Notes: generated by a model not told the origin, from the sequence alone. A DNA stretch of 64,000 nucleotides from Vescimonas cirricatena (GCF_020687045.1 NZ_JAJEPW010000012.1:3694-67693); one strand, 5' to 3'; positions 25,720 to 34,316 are shown, counted from the stretch's first letter. Numbers and translations: made by a program.

Positions 25720-26526
25720 TCACAAGTATTCCGTGTATGGACGCTCGGTATCTAATTTCAAGTATCTGTGATGGCTTCTTTGCTTATCTGGCGGTGGATC
25801 TTGCCAATAGTCACCATACTTCTGCTTCAGATACGCATCACAGTCTTCCGGAAGCCGGACAGGAAGCCCCTCGAATATGCCGTAGCTGCCATCGCCATAT
25901 ATTTCTTTTCTGTGGTATTCCAAACGGCCTTGCCAGTTTCCGTGATTTGCGATGACATTCGAGGATTCTACCGGCCATGCAGAGATCAATGCTGTATAGG
26001 CCGCAGCAGTTTGTGCGGTGTTTTTACCAAAGCCCAAAGCTCGCAGCGGATTCACAACCGCTTCTTTCCATCGCTCAGGACGAACACAGGGAATGGATAG
26101 CTTTCTGGCAAACCAGGCTTTCTTGCGCTCCAGTCGTTCCTGCTCTTTTTTATCTTTCGGGTACCCATCCAGAGGGAAAATGTCAATGCTGATTCCATGG
26201 TTGATTGGAAGTGCCGCGATACTTTCCTCAATGCAGGTCGTTTCTGAATTCCTCAGCTTGCTGTAGATTGCGGGAAATGCAGGGTCTGATTGAAAGTTTT
26301 GAAGGAAGAGCTGTTCCGGAAGCAAAGCCGGAGCTTCCTTGCAGAAGCGTTCATAATCATTGCGAAATAACGCGACATCGACATCATCATCCCAAGGGAC
26401 AAAGCCGCCATACTTAACCGCCCCCAGCGCACTGCCGCATACTAAAAAGTATTTCAACTGCAGCTGATCACAGATCTGCATGAAGCTTTGAAGTATCTGG
26501 AGCACTTTCTTCTGGATTGGGGTCAT
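25720..26526 (-). CDS. licD: LicD-family phosphotransferase
   Basis: 268 residues. The family core is clear at residues about 25-65: CGSALGAVKYGGFVPWDDDVDVALFRNDYERF contains the Gly-rich and Asp-triad catalytic elements (quoted only by position: W-D-D-D-V-D at about 45-50). LicD enzymes move phosphocholine or phosphosugars from CDP donors onto glycans. Its reading frame starts inside the end of the Wzy gene (59-base overlap); the conserved N-terminal KKVLQILQSFMQICDQL supports that start. Suggests the capsule carries a phosphodiester substituent. Confidence 0.88.
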   Translation of the reverse strand: MTPIQKKVLQILQSFMQICDQLQLKYFLVCGSALGAVKYGGFVPWDDDVDVALFRNDYERFCKEAPALLPEQLFLQNFQSDPAFPAIYSKLRNSETTCIEESIAALPINHGISIDIFPLDGYPKDKKEQERLERKKAWFARKLSIPCVRPERWKEAVVNPLRALGFGKNTAQTAAAYTALISAWPVESSNVIANHGNWQGRLEYHRKEIYGDGSYGIFEGLPVRLPEDCDAYLKQKYGDYWQDPPPDKQRSHHRYLKLDTERPYTEYL

Positions 26527-27655
26527 TCTCTAATCTCCTCATCATTGCACTGACCATTCCATCCACTACGCACAGAGCAAGGAAGAAGTTCAATGCACCT
26601 TCCCAAATTGGTTCAACAGAGCAATTGACGTATGCGCCGATATACAGGAACAGAAGAAGGTATCGCAGTGACGGAAGAATTTGTTTGCTCTTCCATATCA
26701 CCGTCACATTGGCAAAGTTTTTAATGGAATAAATCAACAGCAAGCAAAATGGAATGATTCCTGAAACTCTGCCAACATCCAACCACATGTTATGGCGATA
26801 TATCTGACTGGCTCGGCCGCCCATCGGGTACTGAATTAATTCACGCAGTCCGATCCAAAAGCTTTGAAAGCGGAAAGAATCCGAATTTTCTAAGGATGCC
26901 CGCCGCTCATAGCGTGCCGCCAGATTTGTACTCAGGATATAATCCCTTATGGACAAGACATTGAAATGGTAGAGCAGAAACGCAATCAGGCTGATAGCGG
27001 CCATGATTCCAATACATTTCAAAACTCCGGCAATGCCTTGCTCGCTGTATGCGAATTGCAGTGCGGCAAGAATCACGATCAGCAGAAAAATTGCGAATTG
27101 TGTTCGTGTTCCCAGCATGAACATGTACTGAATTGTGGCAAGAAACAACGCAAGGAACAGGATCTTTACCGGGAGCCTTTTCTCGAACTTCACCGCATAG
27201 GGGGTAACTGAGATCGGCAGCGTATTTAGTGCGCCGGATCCCGTTGCAGCTCGATATGTACCTGTCCAGAAATCAATCAAACGGTATCGGTTATTTCCGA
27301 TGTTGACCAGCATATTCAAGGTTGCGTAAGTTCCAAATCCGGCTGCCAGCGCCAAAATGCCATCTCGGATTTGTTTATCAGAACTTCCCTCAGCGATGAG
27401 CCAACCGATTGCGAATGCGACGACTGGCAGAATTCCATGGTGGTACACACCCGAGATCGTCCGCATTCCAATCAAGGCATATGTCATGCCTGCAGACAGC
27501 AGCAGCCAAAAGCCTGGCGCATACAAGAAGTTAAAATAGATTTCTCTGCCAAGCATTCGCTGCCGCAGCAGAGCTACAAACAGGAACACCAGCGGATATG
27601 CATATCCCCAATTGATCGCACCGAGCGTCAGCAGGAACAGAGGTACAATTGTCAT
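26468..27655 (-). CDS. wzy: Wzy-like O-antigen/capsule polymerase
   Basis: 395 residues, very hydrophobic, with about 10-11 membrane segments and one larger outer loop (about 230-280; TNLAARYERRASLENSDSF), the topology of Wzy polymerases. Sequence conservation in this family is low, so the call rests on topology and on its place with Wzx, Wzz-type and initiating-transferase genes. It overlaps the next gene upstream by 4 bases and LicD by 59. Confidence 0.8.
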   Translation of the reverse strand: MTIVPLFLLTLGAINWGYAYPLVFLFVALLRQRMLGREIYFNFLYAPGFWLLLSAGMTYALIGMRTISGVYHHGILPVVAFAIGWLIAEGSSDKQIRDGILALAAGFGTYATLNMLVNIGNNRYRLIDFWTGTYRAATGSGALNTLPISVTPYAVKFEKRLPVKILFLALFLATIQYMFMLGTRTQFAIFLLIVILAALQFAYSEQGIAGVLKCIGIMAAISLIAFLLYHFNVLSIRDYILSTNLAARYERRASLENSDSFRFQSFWIGLRELIQYPMGGRASQIYRHNMWLDVGRVSGIIPFCLLLIYSIKNFANVTVIWKSKQILPSLRYLLLFLYIGAYVNCSVEPIWEGALNFFLALCVVDGMVSAMMRRLENDPNPEESAPDTSKLHADL

Positions 27656-28839
27656 GCGTCGCGTTGCTCCTTATGAATGAAGTCCAGGACCCGGCGCATT
27701 TGCACATTTCGATTTTTATTCTTCAGCACAAACTCTCTCCCTCTCGCGCCCATCGCATTCAGCTCTGACGGGCTTAATTTCCTGAGAGATTCCACCGTAT
27801 CCCGAATGGAAGCAGCGCTCTCCTCTGGAATATAAGTTAAGAATGGATCATACTCTCCGGGTATCCCATCCAGACGAAACATCATGACCGGATGGCCGGA
27901 TGCCATATACTCCATGGTCTTGGAGGGAAAGCTGTATTTCGTGTATTCACCCTGATTGGTTCTGGGGTTGACAAGCACGGTTGCTTGCTTCTGCAGCTGC
28001 ACCGCTTCCTCATGTGGTAAAAAGCCGAAAAAGCGAATACGGGAATCCTGTGCTGCATACGTGCGAATTTCTTCCTCCATTTCCCCGGAGCCGCACAGCC
28101 ACAATTCAATATTAGGATCCTGCAATTCCTTCATCGCTTGAAGGAGTAATTCAAGGCCATAGCGCCGGTTCAACCGTCCTGTATATAGCATGGAAAATGG
28201 TTGAGGCTTTGAAACCGGCGGTTCATCTGCAACATCCCCGCACATTCCCTCCATCACGAGGTATGGGCGATTGCCTACATGCAAAGGCACAGCCATTTGT
28301 TCCGTCAGGAGGATGAAACGATCTACCCTTGCCATAAAGTGATAAACAATTTTGCAGTGGATTCTCCGCAAAAGTTTCCTGAATACAGAAACCTGGTGCA
28401 TATCATAAAACTCGGGAATATCCGTAATCACTGCCGTTACTTTGTATTCGGGCTTCAGTTTGTTGACAGCCCACAAAAACGGAAGATATGCTGTGAAAAT
28501 CAGGAGTTCTGATTCACGTGGATACTTCTTCAGCCACGCTCGTACCTTCCTCATTCGTATGAATTGTTTTACGAGCGGGATATTCCAACAGCCGACCTCA
28601 TGGCCGACTATGCTCCCACAGGACCAGTCTTTATCTTTCAGGTGAAAGATTTTGAAGTTTTTAGGCCATGTTCCAACCGGTAAGGCATTGATAACAATCA
28701 GCGGTTCATCTGTATTCGTATGGATTCCCTTAATCAGATTCCATTGAAAGTTATTCGCCGCATTGGAGACGCCTCGTTTTGATGCGGATATAATTTCCTG
28801 TTCCCGTTTCTCTGGGAACAATGGTCCCAAAATAATCAT
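27652..28839 (-). CDS. Family 4 glycosyltransferase
   Basis: 395 residues, GT-B fold. The C-terminal donor domain shows MLYTGRLNRRYGLELLLQAM (about 218-237), LWLCGSGEMEEEI, IRFFGFLPHEEAVQLQ and YSFPSKTMEYMASGHPV. The N-terminus lacks a strong glycine loop. Overlaps by 4 bases both with the upstream GT4 and with Wzy, so translational coupling is likely. The sugar transferred is not readable. Confidence 0.86.
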   Translation of the reverse strand: MIILGPLFPEKREQEIISASKRGVSNAANNFQWNLIKGIHTNTDEPLIVINALPVGTWPKNFKIFHLKDKDWSCGSIVGHEVGCWNIPLVKQFIRMRKVRAWLKKYPRESELLIFTAYLPFLWAVNKLKPEYKVTAVITDIPEFYDMHQVSVFRKLLRRIHCKIVYHFMARVDRFILLTEQMAVPLHVGNRPYLVMEGMCGDVADEPPVSKPQPFSMLYTGRLNRRYGLELLLQAMKELQDPNIELWLCGSGEMEEEIRTYAAQDSRIRFFGFLPHEEAVQLQKQATVLVNPRTNQGEYTKYSFPSKTMEYMASGHPVMMFRLDGIPGEYDPFLTYIPEESAASIRDTVESLRKLSPSELNAMGARGREFVLKNKNRNVQMRRVLDFIHKEQRDA

Positions 28840-29957
28840 ACAGATAGCTCCACCGCTTCTCGTTCCGTCAGTTTATAAATTTGCTCTGCCAGCCCGTCAA
28901 TATCATTTTCTTTTACAATGTACTTTCCACCCGCACTCTCAGGGCTGCCACCGACATCATAGGTGATAACTGGCGTCCCGCAGGCTCTGGCTTCCAAGTT
29001 CACCGTCGGGTATGTATCCTGGTGCGTAGGATTGACGAACACGTCTGCTGCACTGTATATTTCGGCCAACTCTCCGGGATTGGCTGTACGGGGTAGGGCC
29101 AGGATTCCTGGCAAGAGCCTACTTTTCTGCTTTTCCGTCACGCCTACCAAGACGATTGCAAATTGGCTGTCCAGCTTTTCCCGCAGTCGGCAAAAATCGA
29201 GCAGTCCTTTCTCCTTATCCCAAACGCTGGCTGCACCCAGAACAACTGTTTTCCCATCCAATCCGTATTGCTTTCGGAAACCACTTGGCGTTGGCTTGAA
29301 CAGGCTTTTATCAATCTGATTATGTAATACCTCAACAGGGTATTCTTTTAAGAAGCTTTGCTTCACTGTCCGGGCTAACCACTCTGATGGAACAATGATC
29401 GTTAAGTTTGCCAAGCCAGTAAAACACACCTGTTTCTGCCGGTAGTTCCTCTGCGTGTGATCCGCCCCATATGTTTTGGGATATGCCTTCAACTGTGGAC
29501 AATCTCCGCAGCCGGATTTCCAGCGGTCACATTTTGCGGCGCTGAAATGAGCACAGTGTCCGGTAAATGCCCAGCAATCGTGAAGCGTCCAAAGGATTTT
29601 GATCTGAGAATGCTTTTTCAACCATTTGAAGAGCAGTTCAATATTTAAATAGTAGCCATGCAGATTGTGCAGCCAAATCACATCCGGCTGAAAATGCTCG
29701 ATTTGTGAAAGTAATCGCTGTGTTGCTGCTCTGGAGCCGTACCCATTCAAATCGAATAAGCGCGTAATTCCTGCGTGAAACAGATAATCCGGCTTTGTAC
29801 CGATTCGAATCAATTGTGCCGCACCGTTATCTGCACATGTTCTTCCATATGCGGCAGCACATTCATGTCCCTCATTTTTGAGCTGTTCACATTTATCTGC
29901 GATAATTCTGCCTGTACTTCCAAATCCATAGACAGAGTTAATGAATAGATATTTCAT
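28836..29957 (-). CDS. Family 4 glycosyltransferase, paralogue of the gene at 12797
   Basis: 373 residues from the ATG at 29957 (MKYLFINSVYGFGSTG), with AAGGAA 10 bases before it. A longer frame exists but would run into the upstream gene without a ribosome site. GT-B fold; TLHDCWAFTGHCAHF and the following Cys-rich stretch (CDRWKSGCGDCPQ) match its paralogue. The C-terminal NPTHQDTYPTVNLEARACGTP is the nucleotide-sugar site. Cytoplasmic or membrane-associated; builds the repeat unit. Confidence 0.87.
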   Translation of the reverse strand: MKYLFINSVYGFGSTGRIIADKCEQLKNEGHECAAAYGRTCADNGAAQLIRIGTKPDYLFHAGITRLFDLNGYGSRAATQRLLSQIEHFQPDVIWLHNLHGYYLNIELLFKWLKKHSQIKILWTLHDCWAFTGHCAHFSAAKCDRWKSGCGDCPQLKAYPKTYGADHTQRNYRQKQVCFTGLANLTIIVPSEWLARTVKQSFLKEYPVEVLHNQIDKSLFKPTPSGFRKQYGLDGKTVVLGAASVWDKEKGLLDFCRLREKLDSQFAIVLVGVTEKQKSRLLPGILALPRTANPGELAEIYSAADVFVNPTHQDTYPTVNLEARACGTPVITYDVGGSPESAGGKYIVKENDIDGLAEQIYKLTEREAVELSV

Positions 29958-29970
29958 GAAAAGCAATTCC

Positions 29971-31188
29971 TTAGTTGGCCGTGCGTAATACGTTCTTAAC
30001 CAAGGCGGCATACTTGCTTAGACCGATGCCCCTGGCATACTTTTCTGTGTAGAGTCTCACTGCATTGTCTAACATTTTTTTGCACAGTTCCGGGTTCCGA
30101 TACAGTTTCAAGATATTCTGGGTGAGCTGCACACCATTTCCCACATCTGAACATAGCCCGATTTCAGAATGTAAAGCTTCCTTTGATAAGTAGGAGCTCT
30201 GTTCCGCGATAGCCAGAATTGGCAAACCGCCCTGCAGATAGCTATAATATTTACTGGGGGCACACATACCGGTCAGCCCCTGTTCGAGACTGACAATGCC
30301 GCAGGAACTGGCAGCGACTGCATGCTCAAAAGCAGTTCCTGTGAGGAAATCGCAGATCCGGACATTGGGAAGCCGTTCTGCCGCCTGTCGGACTGATGGC
30401 ATCTTGTTTCCGTGCCCAGCAATTAAAAATTTGATATTCTTGTGATCCGCCAATTGATTCATTGCCTGAATCAAGGCTGTTTCGTCCTGACAAATACCGA
30501 TATTGCCAAAGTAGGCAACGATAAAGTCCTCATCTGTATATCCCAGTTCAGCCCGTGCTGCGGACTTGCTGCCATCTGCTGCTTCATGCGCCCAATTGGA
30601 AATGGTGACAACGCGATTCGCAGAAAGCTCAGGTCGATGGTCAAGAAGGTATTCCCGCATCTCATCGGTCAATGCCACGACAGATTCAGCGCGTTGGAAG
30701 AGGCTTCTGTTTATTCGCTGCATCACGCTTGAAACGGTGCTGCCTTCTCTCAGACTACCCGAGGCATAAGCGACTTCCGGATAAACATCGTAGGACACAA
30801 AGATGATTTTCGTTTTAAAGAGTCTATTGGCCAAAATTGCAGCAATAGGAAGTACCGGTGGATTCGAATAGACAATGACCGCTTGGTAGTCCTTAATTTC
30901 GAAAATATGGAGCAAGACCGAGAGTGTAAGAGAAAAATAGTTGATCAGTCTTCCAAGCCTACTGTGTCGGCTGAGCTGCATATAGTGAAGCCGGTGAATG
31001 GAAACGCCATCCTTCGTCTCTCTAACTGGAACCTCACCGCTGGTGTTATATTCCCTTGGGTAGCCGCACAAGGCACCGACAGAGTATCCGTTTTGCGCCA
31101 AATAACTGGCAGTATCAAAAGGGAGTGTTGCGGAGGAGTTATATTCTGGATAGAAAAATTGGCAGAGGAAAAGGATGTCACGTTTCAT
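29971..31188 (-). CDS. wbuB: WbuB-like glycosyltransferase, candidate L-FucNAc transferase
   Basis: 405 residues. The N-terminal ILFLCQFFYPEYNSSA and the IVYSNPPVLPIAAILA block are characteristic of the WbuB/WcaI branch of GT4. WbuB of E. coli O26 is assigned as the L-FucNAc transferase, and this operon encodes UDP-L-FucNAc synthesis, so the same acceptor step is a reasonable inference. It is the first glycosyltransferase after the initiating enzyme, consistent with adding the second sugar. Confidence 0.82.
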   Translation of the reverse strand: MKRDILFLCQFFYPEYNSSATLPFDTASYLAQNGYSVGALCGYPREYNTSGEVPVRETKDGVSIHRLHYMQLSRHSRLGRLINYFSLTLSVLLHIFEIKDYQAVIVYSNPPVLPIAAILANRLFKTKIIFVSYDVYPEVAYASGSLREGSTVSSVMQRINRSLFQRAESVVALTDEMREYLLDHRPELSANRVVTISNWAHEAADGSKSAARAELGYTDEDFIVAYFGNIGICQDETALIQAMNQLADHKNIKFLIAGHGNKMPSVRQAAERLPNVRICDFLTGTAFEHAVAASSCGIVSLEQGLTGMCAPSKYYSYLQGGLPILAIAEQSSYLSKEALHSEIGLCSDVGNGVQLTQNILKLYRNPELCKKMLDNAVRLYTEKYARGIGLSKYAALVKNVLRTAN

Positions 31189-31248
31189 TTTTTCACGATC
31201 TCTCTTACTTTTTTCTTATTCCGGTTTAAGAACCCTAACGCACAAATA

Positions 31249-31923
31249 TCACCTGGCACCCTCATGAGAAAAAACGATATGTACAGTCTTTAAGAGGCAC
31301 CTGATATCAAGGATGATGGATTGGCGTTCAATGTATTCCATATCGTAGATGATTTTTTCTTCCGGTTTTAGTGAGTATCCGCCGTTTACCTGTGCATACC
31401 CGGTCAGCCCCGGCGTGACCAGCAGGCGGTTGGAGAAGCCTGGAATATATTTCTCAAATTCTCTGTAGAAATAGGCACGCTCCGGCCGTGGGCCAACGAA
31501 GCTCATGTCGCCTCGCAGGATGTTATAAAGCTGGGGAAGCTCGTCCAGCCGAGTGCGCCGAAGGATTTGGCCAAAGTGCGTGCATCTTGGATCCTGTTCA
31601 TCCGCCCACTGTGGGCCGTTTTCCTCCGCATCAAGGCACATGGATCTGAATTTATAGATCATAAACGGCTTCCCATTGATGCCGAGCCGCTCCTGCTTAA
31701 AAATCGGAGCGCCTGGTGAGTCTATGGTGACAATCAGTGCAATGATCATCATCGGGATTGCTAAAATCAGCAGGCCCAAAAAGGAGCATACTATGTCAAA
31801 AACACGCTTCGTTAGCAGGAACAGCTTCTTCTGCCGCAGTACAGGCTTTGCTATCTGAATGATCACATCGGCAGAGCTTTTCTCTGCCAAACAGCCGGTC
31901 GCTGTTGACGCCATATATCCCAC
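31249..31923 (-). CDS. Initiating sugar-phosphate transferase (WcaJ/WbaP catalytic type)
   Basis: 224 residues with a single membrane hairpin segment (FDIVCSFLGLLILAIPMMI, about 42-62) and a cytoplasmic catalytic domain: PIFKQERLGINGKPF, YKFRSMCLDAEENG, RRTRLDELPQLYNILRGDM, FVGPRPER. These are the full set of polyprenyl-phosphate hexose-1-phosphate transferase motifs. It puts the first sugar phosphate on undecaprenyl phosphate. Short (PglC/CapM-like) form without the large N-terminal membrane domain. Follows TetR by 35 bases. Confidence 0.92.
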   Translation of the reverse strand: MGYMASTATGCLAEKSSADVIIQIAKPVLRQKKLFLLTKRVFDIVCSFLGLLILAIPMMIIALIVTIDSPGAPIFKQERLGINGKPFMIYKFRSMCLDAEENGPQWADEQDPRCTHFGQILRRTRLDELPQLYNILRGDMSFVGPRPERAYFYREFEKYIPGFSNRLLVTPGLTGYAQVNGGYSLKPEEKIIYDMEYIERQSIILDIRCLLKTVHIVFSHEGAR

Positions 31924-31958
31924 ATCCCTACACTCTTAATCTCTAAGTAGCTGCACCG

Positions 31959-32573
31959 TCAGGCCGGTGTTGAGCCAGGTGGGATCAAAAGCTCTTCACG
32001 AACGTTAGGTACAACAAAGCTGTATATCTGTTCAAATGCCCACTGCGTGGTCGCATCATCATCCGGCATTTCGCCGCCAAGCACTCTTGCGGCAAAAGAC
32101 AGCATCGTGTCAAAAACCTGATGAAGTAGCATGTTGACATTGGCTTCCGGTTTGAAAGTCTGTTCCACCGCTGCAAATAGCTCCTGAAAACATTGGAGAT
32201 GCTCCTCGTATGCATAAGTGCGGCAATTCGCAGAATAGTAGTATCGAAGGTAAAAGAGGCAGTCATCCTTCCTTCCAAGAATGAACCTCCAGCTTGCTGA
32301 CCACAGTTGAAACGCTCTGTCCTTCCATGGAGCATTCTGTATATGCATGCCCACGAGGTTTTGCTTGAGAAAATATGCGAAAGCGACATCTTCCATGTGG
32401 AAGGCAGCACACAGCAGCGCCTCTTTGCTCTCAAAGCAGCGATAGATATATGCCTCGCTCAGGCCAGCTTCTGTTGCGATTGCTTTCGTTGTCGTTTTGT
32501 CTAATCCATCCCTGGCCACAACACGAACTGTCCCCTCAATAAAAGCTTGCTTTGCATTCCGTTCCCTCTTCAT
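31959..32573 (-). CDS. TetR-family regulator heading the capsule operon
   Basis: 204 residues. N-terminal TetR HTH (about 10-56; TTKAIATEAGLSEAYIYRCFESKEAL) and a C-terminal all-helical ligand domain. GAGG lies 7 bases before the ATG. It is the promoter-proximal gene of the capsule transcript, so it could autoregulate the whole operon. I see no convincing sigma-70 promoter in the 66 bases between the upstream terminator hairpin and its start, which raises the question of where transcription begins. Confidence 0.88.
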   Translation of the reverse strand: MKRERNAKQAFIEGTVRVVARDGLDKTTTKAIATEAGLSEAYIYRCFESKEALLCAAFHMEDVAFAYFLKQNLVGMHIQNAPWKDRAFQLWSASWRFILGRKDDCLFYLRYYYSANCRTYAYEEHLQCFQELFAAVEQTFKPEANVNMLLHQVFDTMLSFAARVLGGEMPDDDATTQWAFEQIYSFVVPNVREELLIPPGSTPA

Positions 32574-32638
32574 TCGATTACCTCATTTATGGTACATGAT
32601 GTTATTACTGAGTGAGTGCCCACTATGTTGTGTCCAAG

Positions 32639-32676
32639 AAAAAAGCAAATCATTTTTATTACTGCGAATGATTTGC
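32639..32676 (-). terminator. Intrinsic terminator upstream of the TetR gene
   Basis: On the minus strand GCAAATCATT (32676-32667) pairs with AATGATTTGC (32654-32645), followed by TTTTTT. It lies between the left 22-bp inverted repeat and the capsule operon, so any leftward transcript crossing the repeat meets it first. Confidence 0.75.
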
Positions 32677-32691
32677 TGATCCACAATCGGA

Positions 32692-32713
32692 ATTTTCATG
32701 GAGTTTGCCACTC
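32692..32713 (+). repeat. Left copy of a perfect 22-bp inverted repeat
   Basis: The 22 bases at 32692-32713 (start ATTTTCATGG, end GCCACTC) are the exact reverse complement of 34150-34171. The copies flank the tyrosine recombinase gene, 1436 bp apart. Sequence outside the 22 bases does not match. Candidate recombination site. Confidence 0.85.
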
Positions 32714-32727
32714 TGCTACAAAAGCAA

Positions 32728-32758
32728 AGAAAAAGCCCCGCACAGCAAGGCTTTTTCT
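32728..32758. terminator. Terminator downstream of the recombinase, near-symmetric
   Basis: AGAAAAAGCC (32728-32737) and GGCTTTTTCT (32749-32758) form a 10-bp stem around an 11-base loop, with the A/T tracts inside the stem making it usable in both directions. It ends the recombinase transcript. Confidence 0.75.
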
Positions 32759-32802
32759 GATTTGATATCATCTGATAACACTGATTCTTGACTGCGCAGA
32801 GA

Positions 32803-33918
32803 TTACATCCCTGCAGCATTCAGCTTTTGCATATTGTCCCTTTTCAATTCCAGCGAAGAATGCACGTATCGGTCCAGCGTGATTGTGACAGAGGCATGGC
32901 CCAGGATTTCGGACAGCGATTTGATCTCAAAGCCGACCTCAACGGCACGTGTCGCAAATGTGTGGCGAAGTGTATGAAAATGCACCCCCTCCAGGCCACA
33001 TGCCTGCGTGTACTTTTCCAATCGATACTGCAATACCCGTGGCTCCATGAATGCGTCCGTTCCGGTCAAAACATATGCGGCTGAACTTTGCGGCTTCATG
33101 TGCCTGCAAAGCCCAGCCGCGTATTCCGTCATAGGGATCGTTCGCACGGAGGTATCGCTTTTGGGTGGACCGATTACGATTCTCGTTCGAGCATTCTGTG
33201 ATGCGCTGGTGTCACGCAGCCGTTGCAGCGTCTCTACAATTTTGATTGCTTTATCTCTTGTAGAAACGTATTCCCAACGCAACGCACAGAGTTCACCGAT
33301 TCGGATGCCTGTACACAACGCCAGCAAGATACCAAATCTGCATGGATCCAAATCCTTTTGCAGGTAGGAAATGAAGCGCGCCTGTTCCTCTCTGGACAAA
33401 ACGCGCATTTCCTTTTTTCCTATCTTCGGATAGTTGATCTCCACGGTAGGAAAGACTCCCTTGCACTTTGAAGCAGTGAACTTTAATATCCCGTGCAGCA
33501 CGACCAGAATATCATGTACGGTCTTTGGTGCCAGCTCATCTTCAAACTGCAATTCTCTGATGAAATCGTCCATCAGTTCCGTAGTAAATCCCAAAGGGCA
33601 GCAATCACCAAGCTTGGGAATGATGTGCTTTTCAACTACTATGCTATACTTGATATATGTTGATTCTTTCACCTTGCTTTTCTTTGCGTGAAGCCACCCC
33701 ATACAATAGGCGGAAAACAGATTTGGAGTCCTGGATGTTGGCAAGGGATTTCCGCTTGCTAACGCCGCTTTGCACTTTTCTGCTTTCTCTTTGGCCTCAC
33801 GGTATGTTTTTCCATAGCAGTATCCATACTTGATTTTTCCAGATAGCTCGCGCCCTTTGCTATAGCGAGCTTCCCAGCGACCATCCCGCCGTCTGAAGAT
33901 ATTCTCACCCTTTGCCAT
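32803..33918 (-). CDS. Tyrosine recombinase/integrase
   Basis: 371 residues, complete. N-terminal arm-binding type domain (about 8-55; DGRWEARYSKG), core-binding SAM-like domain (about 62-160), C-terminal catalytic domain with all catalytic residues: R206 (CTGIRIGEL), K253, H315-x2-R318 (HTLRHTF), H341 (ILGHAS) and Y351 (LDRYVH). AAGGAGG precedes the ATG by 9 bases. Family: Tn916/phage-type integrases. It may be the ICE integrase, as it sits at the element's edge pointing out, or the enzyme that inverts the repeat-flanked segment containing it. Confidence 0.93.
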   Translation of the reverse strand: MAKGENIFRRRDGRWEARYSKGRELSGKIKYGYCYGKTYREAKEKAEKCKAALASGNPLPTSRTPNLFSAYCMGWLHAKKSKVKESTYIKYSIVVEKHIIPKLGDCCPLGFTTELMDDFIRELQFEDELAPKTVHDILVVLHGILKFTASKCKGVFPTVEINYPKIGKKEMRVLSREEQARFISYLQKDLDPCRFGILLALCTGIRIGELCALRWEYVSTRDKAIKIVETLQRLRDTSASQNARTRIVIGPPKSDTSVRTIPMTEYAAGLCRHMKPQSSAAYVLTGTDAFMEPRVLQYRLEKYTQACGLEGVHFHTLRHTFATRAVEVGFEIKSLSEILGHASVTITLDRYVHSSLELKRDNMQKLNAAGM

Positions 33919-34088
33919 TTCGTAATTCCTCCTTGTGCAGTGATCATATTGGGTGTGGATCTTATTTTAAATCCATCCAGACTGCCGGTTTGACTGCGCT
34001 AAACTTTCAAATCAAGGTATTTCTTCGACAAATATTGCCGTGCGCTGATAAAATCACACTTTTTCCTTCCATTTCGCCGCTGAGGCAA

Positions 34089-34117
34089 TTGCATTTCAAT
34101 GTGCAATATGCTATAAT
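34089..34117 (+). promoter_or_regulatory. Strong sigma-70-type promoter pointing right
   Basis: TTGCAT (34089-34094), 17 bases, TATAAT (34112-34117). It lies inside the inverted-repeat-flanked segment, upstream of the recombinase and facing away from it. The predicted start is near 34124. Confidence 0.65.
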
Positions 34118-34149
34118 ACAGAAGAAAAATAGGGTTTAGCTTTCCCGTG

Positions 34150-34171
34150 GAGTGGCAAACTCCATGAAAAT
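34150..34171 (-). repeat. Right copy of the perfect 22-bp inverted repeat
   Basis: Exact reverse complement of 32692-32713. The promoter at 34089-34117 is 32 bases inside this copy. The core is palindromic (TGGAGT, 5 bases, ACTCCA at 34149-34165), as expected for a recombinase-bound site or an RNA hairpin. Confidence 0.85.
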
Positions 34172-34195
34172 GACTTGGTAATCTGTTGTAGCTCA

Positions 34196-34234
34196 GGAGA
34201 TTTTCGCATTGCGGAAATCTCCTTTTGTTTTTCC
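34196..34234 (+). terminator. Intrinsic terminator after the right inverted repeat
   Basis: GGAGATTT (34196-34203) pairs with AAATCTCC (34215-34222), the stem continuing through TCGC/GCGG to a 3-base loop, then TTTTGTTTTT. Strong plus-strand terminator. Confidence 0.85.
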
Positions 34235-34316
34235 AGCCTGCTGATTCAATAACGTCTTCCGCCGCTATCTCATCTCGCTTTATAAATCGTCGTTCTGCTC
34301 TTTTTAATTATATAAT

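Larger units (their letters stand above)
34124..34234 (+). ncRNA. Predicted short untranslated transcript ending in an intrinsic terminator
   Basis: A promoter at 34089-34117 and a terminator at 34196-34234 bound a stretch of about 110 bases with no ribosome site or sensible ORF. It crosses the right 22-bp repeat, whose TGGAGT-GGCAA-ACTCCA core is itself a hairpin. It may be a small RNA, or a leader RNA with an attenuator for the XRE gene at 34407. No known RNA family recognised. Confidence 0.4.

Noticed and set aside
32583..32819. A 78-codon minus-strand frame between the recombinase and TetR
   Set aside because: It covers two terminators and the left inverted repeat; Cys-rich composition looks like chance.
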